Positions 62,950 through 64,000 of a stretch of 64,000 nucleotides of DNA are shown one piece after another (within the stretch, counting starts at the first letter, position 1; every line of letters starts with the position of its first letter). Origin of the DNA: Lachnospiraceae bacterium NK4A179 (GTDB lineage Bacteria; Bacillota; Clostridia; Lachnospirales; Lachnospiraceae). The notes beneath the pieces were generated by a model. It had not been told where the DNA came from, searched no databases, and saw only the letters and a program-made list of their open reading frames with translations. Both the position numbers and the translations under genes were made by a program. The stretch is from assembly GCA_000421045.1 (NCBI GenBank), contig ATWC01000007.1, positions 47,475 to 111,474 on the forward strand, written 5' to 3'.

Positions 62950-63257
62950 TGGCAAACCTCATAATTCTTCCACCTGCCGCAAAGTATCTCAAAAAGCTAA
63001 AAGATAAGCGTCTAAAAAAACTATACCAGGATGCGATTGATGATATCTGTGCTGATCCGTCTGTCGGTGATCCCAAGCACGGTGATCTGGAAGGTGTCCT
63101 CGGATACGATATCTATTACAACAAGATCAATTATGAGCTTGCATACACCATAGAAGAAAGAGTGATCGAAGGTACCGATGAAACAGAAACGGTTGTCGTT
63201 ATCATGGCAGGTACACGCGAAAACTTCTATGATCAGCTAAAAAGATATTTGTCGTGA
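62949..63257 (+). CDS. RelE/ParE-type toxin
   Basis: 102 residues with the ParE/RelE fold pattern (AAKYLKKLKDKRLKK, KHGDLEGVLGYDIYY, VVVIMAGTRENFYDQLKRYL). Probably an mRNA interferase or gyrase poison; which one is not readable. Forms a standard antitoxin-toxin pair. Confidence 0.85.
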   Translation: MANLIILPPAAKYLKKLKDKRLKKLYQDAIDDICADPSVGDPKHGDLEGVLGYDIYYNKINYELAYTIEERVIEGTDETETVVVIMAGTRENFYDQLKRYLS

Positions 63258-63266
63258 TGGCATAAC

Positions 63267-63303
63267 AAAGGGCCCGTGAGTGATTCTTTTGGGCCCCTTT
63301 TTC
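63267..63303 (+). terminator. Terminator of the toxin-antitoxin operon
   Basis: AAAGGGCCC (63267-63275) pairs with GGGCCCCTTT (63291-63300), followed by T-rich sequence. Confidence 0.85.
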
Positions 63304-63307
63304 TTAA

Positions 63308-63703
63308 TTATGGATTGCACCTCTTACAGGGCTGATAACCCTGTGATATCAGATCATTCCTGTCTCCTTCAAAGTTCATTTTGTTCTTATCCTTCATGCT
63401 GTTTACAGAAGAGCAGCTTGACACGTGGAATTTCTTTGTATTGGTATTTACCACATACTTTCCGGTTGACGCAGTATTCGTATTGACCGTTACTGCGGTA
63501 TTCGTATTGGCCGTCACCGCAGGAGCCGACGATGCTGCCTGTTCTGTCGATGTACCCTGATCAACTTTTGTTTTATTACCTGAAAGCCATACATCGGACT
63601 GTGTCTGTTTTGCAGTAGCTACAGTCAGATTTTTGCCATCACTTATTACATATATATCTTGTATGATGATTTCAGAAGCTAAATCATCACATTTTCCTTT
63701 CTT
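63308..63703 (-). pseudogene. C-terminal fragment of a zinc-motif protein, cut by IS110
   Basis: An open minus-strand frame without a start. It ends with KKFHVSSCSSVNSMKDKN and GYQPCKRCNP, the Cys-rich C-terminal module often carried by ComEC/MBL-type or nuclease proteins of Firmicutes. Upstream is a Thr/Ala linker, then EIIIQDIYVISDGKNLT. The frame hits TAA at 63704-63706, where the IS110 end begins. It is the tail of a gene interrupted there. Confidence 0.6.
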
Positions 63704-63777
63704 TTAGTGATGTGACAGTACAATACATTCAGATGCTGTGGACTTTAGATTTATTCCTGTAGTCCAACTACTTGAGG

Positions 63778-63910
63778 GAGTGTATTGCCACGGTTTTATC
63801 TAAATTGTTTATAAGCTGGATGTTGCCGGGAGATCTGTCTCCTAAGCACTTATTTCAATCAAGTCTATGAGGATAAACGCCTGTGGATTGTCACAGCATC
63901 CAATACACTC
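63778..63910 (+). ncRNA. Candidate IS110 bridge RNA region
   Basis: A perfect 10-bp pair GAGTGTATTG (63778-63787) and CAATACACTC (63901-63910) encloses 113 bases with hairpins GGAGA-TCTG-TCTCC (63829-63842) and CTGTG-GATTGT-CACAG (63881-63896). It lies just before the transposase, where IS110 elements encode the RNA that pairs with target and donor. CAATACATTC at 63721-63730 repeats the right arm with one change. Confidence 0.5.
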
Positions 63911-63925
63911 AGAAAGGAAGGTTTT

Positions 63926-64000
63926 ATGATCTATGTAGGCATTGATATTGCCAAACTCAACCACTTTGCCTCTGCGGTATCCTCAGATGGTGAAGTAATG
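63926..64000 (+). CDS. IS110-family transposase, N-terminus only
   Basis: 25 codons from ATG 63926 (GGAAGG upstream), beginning MIYVGIDIAKLNHFASAV. GIDIAK is the first Asp motif of the RuvC-like DEDD domain of IS110 transposases. The rest lies beyond the window. Confidence 0.85.
   Translation, partial: MIYVGIDIAKLNHFASAVSSDGEVM

Larger units (their letters stand above)
63704..64000 (+). mobile_element. Left end of an IS110-family element
   Basis: The start of an IS110 transposase lies at the window edge, preceded by ~220 bp of structured non-coding DNA as in IS110 left ends. The left boundary is placed near 63704-63725 because the interrupted gene frame ends there; the exact boundary and target are not visible. 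Confidence 0.6.

Noticed and set aside
63258..64000. CRISPR array or other regularly spaced repeats at the right end
   Set aside because: Repeated short motifs here belong to an inverted-repeat RNA stem and an IS110 end; there is no regular repeat-spacer pattern anywhere in the window.

Overview
The window looks like a chromosomal segment of an anaerobic Firmicute of the Lachnospiraceae (Butyrivibrio or Pseudobutyrivibrio type). This is inferred from moderate-to-low GC, strong GGAGG ribosome sites, the protein families present (EFR1 ferredoxin, MptD/ECF, DUF6110, LytTR regulators, CBM-like sensor domains) and T-rich intrinsic terminators. Nearly all genes lie on the minus strand. The exceptions are a methionine-type ABC operon (44.2-46.7 kb), a sigma/anti-sigma pair (49.9-51.5 kb) and the right edge, which holds a toxin-antitoxin pair and an IS110 element. 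I see no tRNA, rRNA or CRISPR array.

Region by region. (1) 1-2.0 kb: a HipA-like kinase cut by the window edge and a Fic protein, with an inverted-repeat operator in front. (2) 2.4-11.2 kb: a two-component system (GHKL kinase plus LytTR response regulator), a stand-alone LytTR protein, a FliD-like protein, an EF-hand/RTX-like protein and three unrecognised proteins. LytTR-type direct repeats with a 20-21 bp period sit in front of five transcription units, three of them at a fixed distance from an identical GATAAT -10, so this reads as a self-contained regulon. (3) 11.3-19.1 kb: repeats and gene remnants, then a HIT protein, a HepT-MntA pair, an AraC-phosphotransferase fusion, CPT-like kinase, GNAT, two lipoproteins, an EFR1 flavodoxin-ferredoxin and its TetR. 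(4) 19.2-23.8 kb: ABC ATPase, permease, HExxH membrane peptidase and an OmpR/HAMP two-component system in one operon, led by three 11-bp-spaced direct repeats. (5) 24-27.3 kb: DUF1294-phosphoesterase fusion, a NifX/methyltransferase chimera, split chromate transporter, DUF4304 protein.

(6) 27.8-43.9 kb is an iron or metal island. It holds FeoB-associated Cys-rich protein, FeoA, FeoB, a heterodimeric ABC pair, an MptD-type ECF S component, EcfT, double EcfA, a DUF6110 protein and a P1B-type ATPase with an SCA transmembrane motif. A second ABC pair and two paralogous TetR repressors with matching operators belong to it. The DUF6110/P-ATPase pair may be a ferrosome-type (fez) module attached to ferrous iron uptake.

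(7) 44.2-54.7 kb: methionine-type importer, diguanylate cyclase, HD-GYP with a CBM2-like extracytoplasmic domain and a GGDEF remnant behind it, ECF sigma/anti-sigma, YczE-like protein, ADP-ribosylglycohydrolase, CorA. (8) 54.7-61.7 kb: TetR, ABC ATPase and an ABC permease fused to a CPBP protease; then a GH120-like beta-helix protein and a HAD hydrolase. (9) 62-64 kb: REP-like repeats, a candidate ~100-nt structured RNA with its own -10 and terminator, an AbrB/RelE pair, a truncated gene, and the left end of an IS110 element with a plausible bridge-RNA region. A dispersed GGGGACGGGGTT repeat punctuates regions 5-9.
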